This document shows, in pieces, positions 33,390 through 46,300 of a stretch of 64,000 nt of DNA. Made by a program: the position numbers and the translations under genes. Position 1 is the stretch's first letter. Every line of letters starts with the position of its first letter. The notes under the pieces are model-generated. The model saw only the letters and a program-made list of their open reading frames with translations, was not told the DNA's origin and did no database searches. The stretch comes from Adiantum capillus-veneris (taxonomy: Eukaryota; Streptophyta; Polypodiopsida; Polypodiales; Pteridaceae): contig CM043964.1 of assembly GCA_014529385.2 (NCBI GenBank), positions 133,830,420 through 133,894,419 on the forward strand, read 5' to 3'.

Positions 33390-33520
33390 GAAGTACTTCA
33401 GTACCCAAGTACCACAAAAAGTACCAAGAACCCTTAAGTACCCAAGTATCCCAAGAATCCAAGTACCCCAATCACCCCAAATACCAAAGAAGACAAGAAC
33501 CCAAGTACCCCAATACTCAA
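33390..33520. repeat. AAGTACCC minisatellite
   Basis: Irregular repeats of CCAAGTACC / AAGTACCCCAA occur about ten times in the leader of the Ty3 element. Confidence 0.6.
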
Positions 33521-33599
33521 TGCATGGTCATCATCAGAAGCAGGATGGATACTTTGCATGAAGGTGATGAAAGTGGAATTAAAGAAGAAGCCCCTAAAT

Positions 33600-34860
33600 T
33601 AAGGAACCATTTCCAGAGCCTTTGTCGTCCTCGTCTACGCCATGGATTGCACCGAATTCCATGGAGGCCTTCATGCTACCTCCAGAGGCTTAGCGGGCGA
33701 TCGTGGAAAGGGAATGTGAAGCTCAACGTGATGTTGCTAAAGAAAGGAGGGTAGCCATGGAGTAGGCATGTGAAGCTCAATGCATAGCAGTTGAAGAAAA
33801 GAAGGCATCTATAGAGCTAGATCGTGAGACGCAGTGAGATCAATGCATGCAAAACTTGATCTTGCAAGTGCTATCCTAAGTAGCAACCCGTAGTGAGATC
33901 AACGCATGCAAGAATTGATCTTGCAAGTGCTATCCTCAAGTAGCGACCCACTCAAGGAGGCCGGAGAGTCATCATGTAGACTAGGTAGAGACAATGACTC
34001 CAACAATCAAGTCACTAAAAAGTCAACTTTCAGTAAGTATGACGGTAAGCTGGATGCTTTTGTGATTTAATCTTGGTTACATCAATTTAATATTTACTTT
34101 GCTACTAGCAAGAAAAATAGTAATAGTAAAGCTTTGACAATTGTCATGTATTTGTTGGGTGATGCCATTAATTGGTATCAAGCTTGGCAAGAGACACACA
34201 TGTTCGAGCACCTTGAGCGTGCTGTGGAAGACGAGCCAATATCTTTTAGTTGGGCTGAATTCCAAGACAAGCTCAAGGCTCATTTTATGCCACCACAATA
34301 CCTTGATCGGTTGAAAGAGGATTGGAGAGTCCTTAAGCAAAATAGGACTCCTATTATGTCTTTTTATAACTGTATTTTGTAGATTGGTGTTCAATTGTGC
34401 AAGTCGGATGAGGATTGCAATGAGGATCATAAGGAGGCTTTGCTCTTTGGTTTGGATGTGTACATCAAATGTGATGTAGAAGTTTTTAGCCTAAGGATTA
34501 CAATGATGCCGTCAAAATGGCGCTCGTGTAGGAAATGAAGCACAACAAAGGTAAACCAAAGGAGAACAAGTCAAGTATTCATGAGAACCAACAGAACAGT
34601 AAGAACAATGGTAAGAACCACAATATCACTCCTTCTCAATCTTTCACTACACCTAGAGCACAAAACTCTTTCACCTAGCAATAGAAATGCTAAAACTCAA
34701 GAACCCCTAAGTTGACACTGATGAAAAATCTAGGCAACAAATAGCACAAGGTTTGTTAACATTGATTAAAAAAACAAAGTATGGAAAAGAAAGAAGATGT
34801 TTTAAGTGTCACACTAAAGGTCATATGAAAATAAATTACCCTAATAAATAACCCACAACA
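33600..34860 (+). pseudogene. Gag of the 32-36 kb Ty3 element
   Basis: With stops and frameshifts, the reading includes an Arg/Glu/Ala-rich N-terminus around 33690-33830. The capsid domain at 34034-34380 includes FSKYDGKLDAFVI, then LLGDAINWYQAWQETHMFEH and EFQDKLKAHFMPPQYLDRLK. A zinc knuckle at about 34795-34845 reads CFKCHTKGHMKINY, its last Cys changed to Tyr. At 33836-33965 a ~65-bp segment (GATCAAYGCATGCAA) is tandemly duplicated inside the coding region. Confidence 0.65.
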
Positions 34861-34959
34861 AAAGTCATAGGCCACACATCTTCTAATTAATAGTGTCATG
34901 AAGGAGCTAAGTAGTGCATCCCAAGTTTCTCATGATCATCTAGATGAGTCTCTCATTAA

Positions 34960-35310
34960 GTTATGGTCATGTGAATGGTGAGCACATAGTGATCTTATTC
35001 AATTTTGGTAGTATGCATGATGTGATTAGTGACTCTCTTGTGAAGTGCGCATACTTAGTCGTTATTCCTAGTCATTATTCCAATGGGTCCTATTGCAATT
35101 TCTAGATTTACCCTGGGATGCACTCTTCTATCATGCATCAATGTTATAATGTGACAGCTTATGTTCAACAGACATGCTTTCATTGCAAGTTTGTTGCTTC
35201 TCTTCTGTTTGGATGTGATATGATTTTTGGCATTAAGTGGTTTCGTGAAATTGATCCACAAGTTAGTTGAAAAGAGAATACGCTCACTATTTCTCATGAG
35301 AGTGCATCAT
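34960..35310 (+). pseudogene. Aspartic protease remnant
   Basis: GHVNGEHIVILFNFGSMHDV resembles the ILFDSGSTHDVI start of Ty3 proteases with the catalytic Asp lost. FGCDMIFGIKWFREIDPQV fits the ...LG..WL...NP.ID region. It lies directly after the zinc knuckle region, as expected. It is decayed by stops. Confidence 0.5.
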
Positions 35311-36464
35311 AAGTATTCACGATCATAAAAGCACCCCTCATGTGTCAATAATTTTTCACTCTCATGTTTTGGAGGTGGATAAAACACGAAGTCCAGTAGC
35401 ATCTCTCGGTTCACATAGTTTAGAAAAGAATCATTAATTGCATGATAGAGAACCTCTCTCTATCATTCATTCTCTAAAGCATGAGAAGCATGTTTTTCTT
35501 GATAGAGATTAAAGTGTTCGTAAGAGTTCAAGCCCTCAAGTGGTTCCAATCTGTTCTCAATACACCTTGGCGTGGTCATCAAACTAGATGGTTCTAGTCT
35601 TGTGAGAAATTTGGTGGTTTAATTGATTATGTTCTTAGTAAATATGACCCAATTGTAAAGATAATCAATTGCACACGACATATCTTGGCTCTTGAGTCGA
35701 GGTCCATAATACCTATTCAAGAAAACTCTCTTAATAGCATGAAAAGTCAGTATGCATTTTTTGAGTCTCTCATTCATGATAGTCTCTTGTATTTTCTTCA
35801 TCGTCCTTGTGTGTTACTTTCTCATAGGAAAGTCATATTGCATGATGCACATGATTCACTCATGGATGAGCAGAAAGGCATGAAGATCTTTTTAGAAAAA
35901 GTAGAAAGCTTGCAATGTTTCACCATTGTAGATCATGTCAATAAATTTTGCATGCTCATTCTTTAGCAAGAAACAATCATAGCACAAGCATTAGCATGAT
36001 TGTCCATCAAGCATTGATATTCTCTTTGTGGTTTTTCGAAAATAGTTTCGGGTAAAAAATTCAAGTTTATATCATATTCTGGTCAAGCACTTGATGAAAG
36101 ATTGGCACTTTATCACATTTTTCATCTGCATTCCATCCACAGTCTTTCAAGAAGCATTGTTGATTTCCAATCATTCAAAAATTAAAAGACGTGTCTATGA
36201 AATTGTGGTTGAAGTTGTTTCAAGGAGATCCTTGAAGAGGATGAACCCACAATTATAGACAAAGTTGAAGACATGGAGCTGAAGCAATTTTTTTTCATTG
36301 CTTTCAGCATGGCTCAAAGAAGCAAGTACTACAGTCCTTTCTAAAGTTTAAGTATCATGGTACCCACACAGCAGAGTGGGTTGACGAAGATTTCTTTGTA
36401 GATTCTCCGGAGTTATTGGAAGACTACATGAAAGCCATGCACCTCAATATCAATAGCTCATCTT
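35311..36464 (+). other. 3' part of the Ty3 element, unassigned
   Basis: One 93-codon reading (35685-35966) carries HRPCVLLSHRKVILHDAHDS with no recognised domain. Near 36330-36460 KYHGTHTAEWVDEDFF and ELLEDYMKAM weakly resemble the end of a chromodomain-like integrase tail. No RT, RNase H or DDE motif is seen. Confidence 0.35.
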
Positions 36465-36633
36465 GAAAAGAGGGGGAGGTCACGTGCGCATCTAACCCTT
36501 CGGTCATGTGGACGAGCTAGCACCTACTTCTAGGATTTAGGCTATGTATTTGGGCATCCTTGTGAGCCTCTACAAAGGATGTGCATGTCCATGCACTTTA
36601 GATTAGTTACATACCCTCTAATTTCACATGAGC

Positions 36634-38633
36634 ACTGAGGAGTGCACGTGGGCACGGATGCGTGCAAGGAAGGGGGAAGAGCACAAGCCGGTGTGGGTGG
36701 AGCAACCTCACAAGACTTAAGTTTAGGAGCTCCTTATTCTGATATGTAATGAAGAATAAGGGTATGTACACATGTGGGCGGGCGGCCGAACACTGGACGT
36801 TCGGGCGCAAAAGGCGGAGTGCCTTTACCCCAACAATCTCCCACTTAAATGGGATGCACCGATAAGTGAGTCCTACTAGCTAAACTACTTGTATGTACAA
36901 GAAACTAGGTGAGAGACTCTCTCAACCTACGCCCACTAGCTCACTCTATCAATCTACATGTAGTCGTATCGGCTCCGGTGGTAGGCGAGTGTGCGTACCC
37001 ATGCTAGAGCCTCCATGTAAATCTCGCACACAACTTTGTATGGTCTACAAAGCTCCACAAAGCGTCATGCTAGTGTCAGCCACCGTACGACTAACAATCC
37101 CTATTGCAAATGCTCCCTTGCAGCTGCTAGGTTGGGTCTCGACAGTAACAAGTCGAATATAAGATGCCCGAATGTTGACGAAATCTACACAAAACTGGCT
37201 CTACTCGCCTCCCCTTTGCTATCTGTAATCACTTCGTTCTCAGGAGTACCCATCGCGTATGGATGTGTCAACACCAACACTGAGGAAGCTATGTCCCTCT
37301 CACCCATAGGCAAGACTGTGCAACCTGGCCCCAACTCATTAGCCTCTAACATGAGCATGTCAAAAAACTCCATATCTGTTAGCTCTATCTGTGTCTCTAA
37401 GGAGCAGACTTGCTCTACGTAAGCCTGCACAAAGTCTGACAACACCTGCTGTGTCTCACTAGAGCACTGCCGCTCTATCTCTATCTCTACATAGTCTACT
37501 AGCACGTCGTGTACAGCTAAATGCTCTGTCTCCTGAGCATGATGGAGATCACTGGCTAAAAAGACATGTCTCGTCTCTCGCTCAAAGCATGCTAGCAACA
37601 AAATCAAGACTACACCGTCTCAAACCTCAGACACATGCATAGGATATCGCAGGCCGCTGCGGGCTCCTCTAGCAATCATTAGTGAACCGCAATGCATCTG
37701 GAAAAATTGCTCTCTAAGCAGTACCTGACAACCAAAAGCTGCCAACTGTGAGATCAAGCTTTGTCTCAACTGTAAGAGTGCAAATAGAACCACATATTCA
37801 CTTCGGGAGAGAGTTCATACCCGAATGTGAGTATAAATTTGGTGAGCCGAATGTCCCATGATGTATACCATATTTTAAGCACATATATCCGCCATCTATG
37901 TAGCTGGGGACATGATATGTAGATGAAATCCTAGGTGTCACATGCCTCTCTTGAAGATATCTCGGTGAGAATCTCTCTCCATAGTAGTGCAGCTAATGAC
38001 TGACCACCCAACCAATATAGGAGTCCTCTTAATAAATACTTAAGACTTCGATTGTTCACACTTGGTCGGACAAGACCCATTCCTTAGTGTGTCAAGCTAC
38101 ACACCCCTTTGGCCATCCTAGGCTTAGTGAGCCGTCACTGTAGACTCAACTGTGTCACACATGTCTGCTGCCATAAGTGAACGCCAAAATGGCAACAAAA
38201 TGGGAGATCACTCAACCACTATGCTAATCAAGCATAAACCAACTAGTAGCTCAATAGTGAAAAACCTGTAACCTGCATGCTGTAGTCTCACGCTCGAAAT
38301 ATGCGTCGATATAAGAACATGAGGCAAAATCAAAGGAAACCTGTAACCACTATGAGCATACCATAAATGTATGGCTAAGAGCCAAAGTATGGCAAGAAAT
38401 CTCGGAATAATCTGACAGAATCTCCCCTATAAACTGAGAAAAACCTCAAGTACAATCTCAACCATAAACCATGCCAAACTGGCAACAAAGTGGGAGGTAA
38501 CGCGACCACTACACAATGCTCAAAAGCATGATCAATCGCATCAAAACTGACGCTCACATATGTCCAAAATCAACTCCACAATCTGCAAACTCTGCAAGCA
38601 TAAACTGGGACAAACTACTCAACGAGCTTCAAT
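36634..38633 (-). mobile_element. Copia-type 3' end and decayed internal sequence
   Basis: The plus strand CCCCAACA|ATCTCCCACTTAA (36826-36846) reads on the minus strand as AAGTGGGAGAT then TGTTGGGG, a classic plant copia polypurine tract and LTR start. The LTR would be about 36634-36833. To the right, sequence up to ~38600 has long but unrecognised readings (for example 37185-37607 minus, rich in Glu and Val) and no RNase H motif. The copia assignment rests on the tract only. Confidence 0.4.
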
Positions 38634-38770
38634 GAACTTTTGCAGCTCTCGTTGACTGTTTCATATTATAGTGCTTGGACATATTACTGAAACATACACC
38701 AGGCCTACTATGCTACTGGTCTTGATTTGTGCTTGGCCTTTATATGAATTGCTAAGACCTACTAGCATGG
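38634..38770 (+). repeat. Direct repeat, copy 1
   Basis: CTTTTGCAGCTCTCGTTGAC to GAATTGCTAAGACCTA. It is nearly repeated in the same orientation at 40866-40990. Confidence 0.75.
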
Positions 38771-38779
38771 TTCTTGCTC

Positions 38780-39105
38780 TTAGCTCGTTACTGGCATTTA
38801 TTGAATTCTGTATGAGTCCTAGATCTCAAATTTGACAGAATGTATGATTAGATATTTCGATATGGGCTCTTGTTGGCTTTTTATTTATTCTGACTCCTGT
38901 AACAAGGATTCTTCCCGACCTAGATTTTGAGAGGCTTCTCTGATGATAGTTTGTTGCATATCAACATCGGCTATGAAGAAACTTTTTTGATAATGTTTTG
39001 GTACTATTTAGCTACCAATTTGCTCATGAAGTCATGTTTTGGAATGATGGATTGACACTGACCTCTCTTTAACTACCACTCTGACTTAAGATGTAATTGC
39101 TACGA
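38780..39105 (+). repeat. Inverted repeat, left arm
   Basis: CTCGTTACTGGCATTTATTG to CTTAAGATGTAATTGC. The inverted and diverged copy is at 41125-41478. Confidence 0.7.
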
Positions 39106-40865
39106 CGGGTCTTTTCTCATCTTAATAACAATTAGGCTTGGCTATGGCTTGGCTCATTGATGGTGCTACACATTTTTCCTTCTCCTTTTGAAGATATGGC
39201 AGTGTCTACCTTTTCTTTTTCCTACTATCTTATTGTAATACTGCCTATTGTAGGCTTTGCATGATGCTTTCATTTTATCCCACGCACTCTTCCTTACACT
39301 GAGCAGGTCTCCATTTATTCATTTTCTTGTGCTTTCTAGCCTAATTTTTGCACGGCTATACCTACCTTTGTATCACAGGGCCTTGATTAATATTTCCACA
39401 CATTTGATACCTCAATCACCTCCAAATTTTTCTTTGGAAATGGAGGCCAACTTGCATCAAACTCTTGCTACTATTTAGGTGAGGGTTACCTAACCCTCAC
39501 TTAGATTCAGACTTTTTCCTTTCTGTCTGCCAATAAAGAAAGGATGGTTGAAGTTCTGATGTATGATAATAATGAAATGATTCACTCAATCATAATAAAG
39601 ATTTGCAAATTCTATTTTGTTGATTGCTAAATTGAGAGAATGGGAGTTTCTCTAACTACAACAAGGAATGAGTTAATGATTGGCTGGAATTCTGCTTTCT
39701 GTGATGAAAATGGAGAACTTCACCCAGATATACCATCATGGAATTTGAAGAAGGACTTCCTTGCCGGTTTTTTTGCTTAAATCTCTCACTTCTGATCTAC
39801 AGTTGGATCATGGTTACCTAGTGCTCACTATCTTTTCCACTATGTTGGTTTGTTCTACTACCATGGTCTTTCTTTTGGCCCAAGATTTTTTAATCTCTTG
39901 GTAATGATGTGCTTAATAACTCTGGGTAAGCAAAAAACTATCTCATTTAGTTGAATCAAACCCTTGTTTTTCTTTGATTGGTTATCATAGTGGGCTACAC
40001 TTGTTATGAATTGACTTAAGATTTGGACTTTGGCAGTTGTTGGGTTCTGATATCTTCTGATAAGATCTCTTTTTCGTCTAGTAATGATAGGTGATTTTCA
40101 TTTATTGTGGCTCACTAATATAATAATTTTCTATAGATTGTTTTAATTAAGAATAAGTTTGGGGGATTTTTTTGATACAATTTTGATGTTTATTCTTAAG
40201 GATATCATTTTGTTAATGATATATCTCTTGTAGTTTTGAGCGTTTTTCAATTTGGTTTATTGTAAAAGGTCCTAACCTAAATGCAATTTTGATGTTTCTT
40301 TTATATCCCTAATATGGTGGGACTTTGGATATCATGTGGAATGTGTTACTTCGTGGTTTGTATTTGCTTGTTGGATATTTGACGACCGATTGTTGTCCTT
40401 GTTGCTAGCTACTAGTTGGATATGCACTGGCTAACTTTGAACCTTTTTTTGCTCTATATGATTTGATGTTTTTTTATCCTACTTGAGGACTTCATACCTC
40501 CTTTTGGCTCTTGGCTAATGCTTCAACTCATTCTATGAGTACTAATGGGAATTTCTTTAAGATACTTGGAGTAGTTCTAAAGACTGGACCTGCAATGCTT
40601 TTTCTACTTTTTGGATTAGTGACATCATGTTCGATAAGCTTATATGTCTTGCTAGTTATTTTGGATGAGTGCAAGCCTAATGTTCTTGGTAAGAATGATG
40701 TTCCCTAGCTAGTGTTTGTTAGGACGATCCGGTTTCACCTTACTTTTGGTTGGCATCTTACTGATGTTGGCCATCTTATTGACAATTGGTTGCCATAAGT
40801 GGGGAGGCTATATCTAGATTCTAGTAACTTTGATGATTGTAAAAATGTTTTGCTCCGATAAACTT
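39106..40865. other. T-rich segment between repeat arms, no gene
   Basis: It has short open readings only. Near 40155-40175, AAGTTTGGGGGATTTTTTTG resembles a Ty3 polypurine tract followed by an LTR start, but no partner LTR was recognised. Confidence 0.35.
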
Positions 40866-41478
40866 TTGCATCTCTCTTTGACTATTTCAGATTGTAGTGC
40901 TTGGACATATTATTGAAACATACACTAGGCCTACTATGCTACTAGTCTTGAGTTGTGCTTCGCCTTGGTATGAATTGCTAAGACCTAGCAGAGCTAATCA
41001 AGAGACTGTCTAATAATAACAACTAAGGAAAGCCAAAGCAAAGTACTGTAGACTGATGATCTAAAACTTTAGTCAATATATTTGATTCATTAGAATCAAA
41101 TCCGAGCCAACAGACCATAAGTAGCAGTTACATCTTAAGTCAGAGTGCCAAAAACTTAGCCATTACCCAACCACCTCCCATTTTTGGGTAGTTAAAGAGA
41201 GGAAATCCATCAATCCAACACGTGACTTCATGAAAAATAGTATCAAAACATTATGAAAAAAGATCCCTGAGAGCCAATGTTGATATACAACAAACTATCA
41301 AATGAGAGAAACCTCTCAAAATCTAGGTCAAGAAGAATCCTAAAAACAAGAGTCAGGATAAATAAAAAGCCAACAAAAGCCCAAGTCCAAATATCTAGTC
41401 ATACACTTAGTCAAATTTTAGAGCTAGGACTAATGTACAACATTTAAAATAAACACCAGTAACCAGCTCATAGTAAGA
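40866..41478. repeat. Direct repeat copy 2, then inverted repeat right arm
   Basis: 40866-40990 repeats 38634-38770 in direct orientation. 41125-41478 repeats 38780-39105 in inverted orientation. The coding reading of the next Ty3 element opens at about 41476, so this arm may be part of its leader. Confidence 0.65.
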
Positions 41479-43866
41479 AAGAGAACGAGTTCGAAGAGAT
41501 GAACCACCTCTTGCAAGAACCGTCAGATATTATGGCTTAGGAGCACCTCTGGGAGAGGAACCCTCCCACTACCGAAGGCCAGAAGAGGCATATCGAGGAG
41601 GACGAGGAGAACCAATGATGAGATTTGTAGACCATCGTAGAATTAGACCTTCTCAGGTGCAAAAATGGGTAAACGAGAAATACTCGAGAAACAGAGATCC
41701 TAGGGATCATGTAGCAGCCTTCGTGCCTGTAATTAGAGCTGAAGAAGTTTTGGATTTTTCTACTCAATTTGCAGGGTTTGGACTTACCCTAGAAGAGGAT
41801 GCAACCACTTGGGTTGATTCTGTGGAACGTAGAGATTTTGAGTCTATGGAGGAGGTTTTTGACGAGTTTATTGAGGAATTCTCACAAAGGGGAATAGCTC
41901 ATAATACAGTCTCACAAATCCATAAATTCAAACAGAAGGAAGGAGAATCTATGCGAAAGGCAGCCCTACGACTAAAGAGATATGTGAAGTTTTGCCCTGT
42001 GAAAGAACTACCAACCCAGTCCAGACTTATGCTTATATTTATTCAAGGACTGGGAAACGTAGATCTCCAAAAGGACTTACATATGAAGAGGAGCACAACG
42101 TTAAATGAGTTAACTAAGGAAGCTCTTTACCTTGTAGACAATTGTGCGGTCTACAAGGAGGGTGAATTCAAGGATCTTGATGACGATTCATCGTCACAAC
42201 AAAGTGGAAGCAAGTCCACTAAGTCAGCACAGAAAGGAGAAGTAGCTGTAAGCTAGGAGCAACTGGTGGAAGAAGTGCTAAAAAAATTTAATATGCATGC
42301 CAAGCCTCAGGCTAAGCAGCCAAAGTGGTGTACAATTGAATAAAAATGGACAAACCATGTGACGGAGGAATGTTATTATAACAAGGGATATGTGAGAGAG
42401 CGACCTTATGCTCCCCAAGCTCAAGTAGCATCTCCTCAAATCCCACCGATGCCTAGGTATCCAGCCGGTAACCTACCAGGACCTGTAGGAATTGAAAGAC
42501 CACAACCAATATTGGGGCAACAACCACCCCTCCCAGAAGTAAGACCGGTCAGCAAATCCTGTCTATTATCCACCTGAAGAACCTAAGATGCAAGAACCTT
42601 GGAGCATGATTGGAAGTACGGGACCACCAACAGCTGCCCAAGCTGCAGGAGAAGGAAGATACAGCTTGGATGAACGAACACTGTTGTTCATAGCCAACGG
42701 AGGCATGGGTGGGCAGAGGCATGCTTACCAATAGAGAGGAGCTCAAGGAGCACCTGAACAACCTAAGGGACCCTGCTACAAGTGTGGCGGAGATCATTGG
42801 CTAAGGGACTGTCCTCACAAAGAAATCATTAGAGTCAATGCGTATTACACCGAGTGTGGAAATTACTCACTTGATTCCTAATTGCCCTAAGAACTCGAGC
42901 AAAGGAGCAAAAACTACTTTAAACATGCTGGAAGCAGTGCATGCAGTGGGGGGGTCAGAAAATGAAACAATAATACCTATTCAGGTAGTCACACGACCAC
43001 AAGCTCAAAGAAGGAAAAACGAACCCATAATTGAAGAGCCAAAGATTGATGCCCCTAGTGCAGAAATGAAGAATCAACGAAGCACTTGGAAAGCTAGAAA
43101 GGCTCGTATGAAAGCCAGGAAGGAACAAGAGCAAACGGCTCTATCCGAAGAGCTAAAACACACAAAGGATAGATTGGAGCGATTAGAGGATCTAACTGGT
43201 TTTAGTTCACACAATGATGCAACCATATGGCCCAAGGAAATAGTGGAACCCAAAAGTGCAGGATCGGGAGGATCAGTACTGGTAGAAAAGGTAAATGAGC
43301 AGCTTGACGCACTTTTAAAAGCATACGAAGCCAAACTCAAAAACAACCAAAACCAAGAGCAACGATGTATGACTTATCCATATGCGGAACTAGAAAAACA
43401 GAGGTTGGAAATGTGTCGAAAGATGATTGAAACAACCCAATCCTTGATAGAAAACCCACCTAGTAAACCTGCAAGTTGGCACGAGGTGCTACCTCCAACT
43501 CCTATCACACCAACTCTAGAGAAACAAGCGGACACAATGGAGGGACTCACGATTGCCTTAGAGTCTAAGCGGGAACCTATCATAGTGCCAAATACAACTG
43601 ATGAGACATTTGATGGTTTCCAACCTAAAACATCGGCGGGGATGGATAAAGAGTGTGACAGTCTAGATGATATGTGGAAGCAAATCCGGGAAGAAAATGA
43701 AGCTAATAGGATGAACCACCAACTAAATCGCACTAGGAAGGAGAAAAATGGGATCTTACCTCCCATTGAGGAATTTGAGGCAAGATCACAAATGAACTTT
43801 GATATGCATTCACAAGGGGGGGATCAGGGGTCAATTAGCTCGGGCACAACCAACCTCACTCGCTAA
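41476..43866 (+). pseudogene. Element H Gag
   Basis: It is open from about 41476 (after TAA), with an Arg/Gly/Pro-rich start. The capsid domain is at 41650-42200 (EEVLDFSTQFAGFGLTLEED, VFDEFIEEFSQRGIAHNTVS, LPTQSRLMLIFIQGLGNVDL). A TAG at 42254-42256 and another near 42341 interrupt a WC...KWTNHVTEEC knuckle-like segment. A CYKCGGDHWLRDC knuckle lies at 42777-42815. A frameshift there moves into the 342-codon reading 42838-43866, which begins within the second knuckle (THLIPNCPKN) and continues as a Lys/Glu-rich, partly coiled-coil linker. Gag would package the RNA. Confidence 0.75.
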
Positions 43867-44202
43867 AAACTCTACCCTCTGAAGCTAAGTCTGAAGTGAG
43901 AGCAATCCCATCCCAAAGACTTTCTCCCAACAGAATAATGGATTCACAAGGGTTGATTGAGTTACTGTCCACCCCGGTGGCATGCACAATCACGTTATCC
44001 AAACTCCTGAGGTTAAGACCAAACATGTGGACCACAATAGGCAAATGCTTATAAAAATTTGGAGTAAAAGACCCTACCTCGAGAATTCAAGAAGGGATCA
44101 GAGAATTGGACAAGCCTCAATTGAACACTAGGCATGTACCTTTAAACAAGGTCGGAGAATATTGTGAAGGAGAAGATGGAAATACCACACTACCAATAGA
44201 AT

Positions 44203-44930
44203 TCTAGGGAGTAGTATCCAAGGCTATTCTCGACAGTGGAGCGGGAGTCGCTATCGCCACAAAAGAAATCTGGAAAAAATGGGGAAAACCGGCTTTAAGA
44301 GCAACCAGAATGAAATTACAACTGGTCGATGGGTTCATGGAAAAGCCTCTAGGACTTTTAGAAAAAGTAATTTTCACCTCTTGCGGGATTGAGTATGAGC
44401 ATACATTTGCAAGAGTTGATTTTGGCAAAAAGAACAATTACGAGATCATCTTGGGAAGACTGTTCATGAGAGAATTAAAGATGGTACAGGATTGGGGTTA
44501 TGACCACATATACCTCAGGCGTGGGGATACTACAACCAAAATATACCTAAAAGACCATAGTTACAAAGATGTGAACCAGACACCAGTGGAAGAGTTTGAT
44601 TCGGCTACGTTGGCAGGGTCCGAACTCCCAGCATGGTTAGGGCAGAAAAAAGAGCTATGGATGTGTGGAGCTTCACATTGTGGGAGCTTGAAAAGAGAGG
44701 AATGCATCTTAGAAAGAGCTATTGAAAACAAGGATTATATTCCGGAACCTTTTCCCGAAGATGCATTAGAACCTGTGGAATGGGAACACATACTAGCAAC
44801 ATTGGACGTCTATGCCATTACAGATAGCCCAACGACAAAATTTTGCAATGAGGACGGCTATGATGTGCTAGCCTATTACATGGTAAACCTTGTACCAGTA
44901 GGAGATGATAATGTAGACTCACCAGATTAA
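44203..44930 (+). pseudogene. Element H aspartic protease
   Basis: After an in-frame TAG at 44206-44208 the reading starts GVVSKAILDSGAGVAIATKE, with the catalytic DSG intact. The end of the domain is NNYEIILGRLFMRELKMVQD. An acidic linker follows to a TAA at 44930. The same frame resumes as a Lys/Arg-rich linker (45120-45767) into RT. It would process the polyprotein. Confidence 0.75.
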
Positions 44931-45119
44931 GAAGAGTTTTATGACTCCTCTGAGCATCTGAAACTAAATAGCGATGCAGATAACAAGTGTTCAGACAGCT
45001 CAAGAGAGAATAGGGAAACAACCGCAGATATCAAGTTTTATGATTTTGCAAATCAACACCCTAGACGCCATAGACGCTATAGAAAAAAGAGAGCAAAAAA
45101 CAAGGTTAGAGAAAACCCG

Positions 45120-46300
45120 ATGCCTAGGATAAAAGACAAAACGCACTATCTAATGCTAGTCAAGGCAGAGGATTGTGTAAAAGACAAAATATCAAGGAGA
45201 TTCTCAAGAGTTCAAGGGAAAAGGACACATGAGGACCTAAAACAAGCACGAAAAACTAAAACGGAAACAAATTCAAGAAAATCTCAAATATCAAAACGTG
45301 AAAAGACAAAAGAGCCTGAGTGGACCAAAATGGAGCGTAAGAAGAAATACCAAGAACTTAAACGGACGTTACGAGAGGTATGGGCTACTGAGGCAGAAAG
45401 TGAAGGTAAGGAGGATTCAACAAAAGAAAACATGGATGTACCATCCCACTATAAAAAATTCACCATCCAACACAAAAAAATCATAATGACACCACCAATA
45501 AGGAAAAGAATAAACCAAAAATCTTACGATGGACCGGAAAATGCAAAACGAATTGACCTCGCTGTGCCAGGCGAAGAGCCTCAGCCTGTCTATATAGCAA
45601 CTGATTTAGGGCCTGAAGAAGAAGAAATGCTAACACAGCTTCTCAAGAAGTATAAAGATGTGTTTGCAAGGTCTTACAAAGACCTCAAGGGAGTTGATCC
45701 ATCGATATGCCAACATACAATTCCGTTCAGATACCAAACCAAGCAAAAAACGTCCTTACACATATAATGACACATTTGCTAAACGAATCAAGGAAGAGAT
45801 TGACAAGCTGATGGATGCTAAATTCATCTATGAAATCGAGCATACAGATTGGGTGTCACCCATTGTGGTTGTCCCCAAAAAGAACGAAAAGTTGTGTGTG
45901 TATGTGAACCTCAAAAAGGTAAACGCAGCACACTAAGGGATAATTATCCCTTGCCAATCACAGAACATGTGCTTGAGAGGGTAGCGGGAAAACAGGCCTA
46001 TTCATTTCTGGATGGGTTTTCGAGGTACAACCAATTGGCAAATGCTATAGAGGATCAAAACAAAACCGCATTTGCTACAGAATGGGACACATATGCATAT
46101 AGAGTTATGCCTTTTGGCCTAACCAATGCCTCAGCCACCTTCCAAAGGTTAATGACTCATGCATTCAAAGAATACCTAAGAATACTCTTAGAAATATATA
46201 TGGATGATCTTTGTGTCCACTCTCTTATTCAAGAAGAACACATTGACCATTTACAAAAGGTATTTGAGAAGTGCAGAACATGAATCTGTCTCAATCCGAA
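45120..46300 (+). pseudogene. Element H reverse transcriptase, YMDD intact
   Basis: A basic linker leads to EEEMLTQLLKKYKDVFARSY. After a frameshift near 45760 comes KEEIDKLMDAKFIYEIEHTD and WVSPIVVVPKKNEKL, and after another near 45930 LRDNYPLPITEHVLERVAGK, TAFATEWDTYAYRVMPFGLT and LLEIYMDDLCVHS. The catalytic YMDD is at 46197-46208. Motifs are ordered and complete but spread over three frames, so no full enzyme can be made. Confidence 0.85.

Larger units (their letters stand above)
31818..36633 (+). mobile_element. Ty3/gypsy element (+) with gag and protease but no RT seen
   Basis: The 5' LTR (about 31818-32896) ends ATTACA. A primer site TGGTATCAAAGC follows at 32898-32909. Then come leader, gag (33600-34860), protease remnant (34960-35300), an unassigned 1.1 kb, a polypurine tract AAGAGGGGGAGG (36465-36476) and the start of the 3' LTR, TCACGTGCGCATC, which is broken at about 36633 by copia-like sequence. 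No RT or integrase core could be read. Confidence 0.65.

Noticed and set aside
36893-37607. Overlapping readings of 89-140 codons on both strands
   Set aside because: No recognised domain and no agreement between strands; treated as decayed copia-type sequence.
40155-40175. Polypurine tract and LTR of element H
   Set aside because: AAGTTTGGGGGA looks right, but no primer site or matching LTR could be found, so it is only mentioned in the region note.
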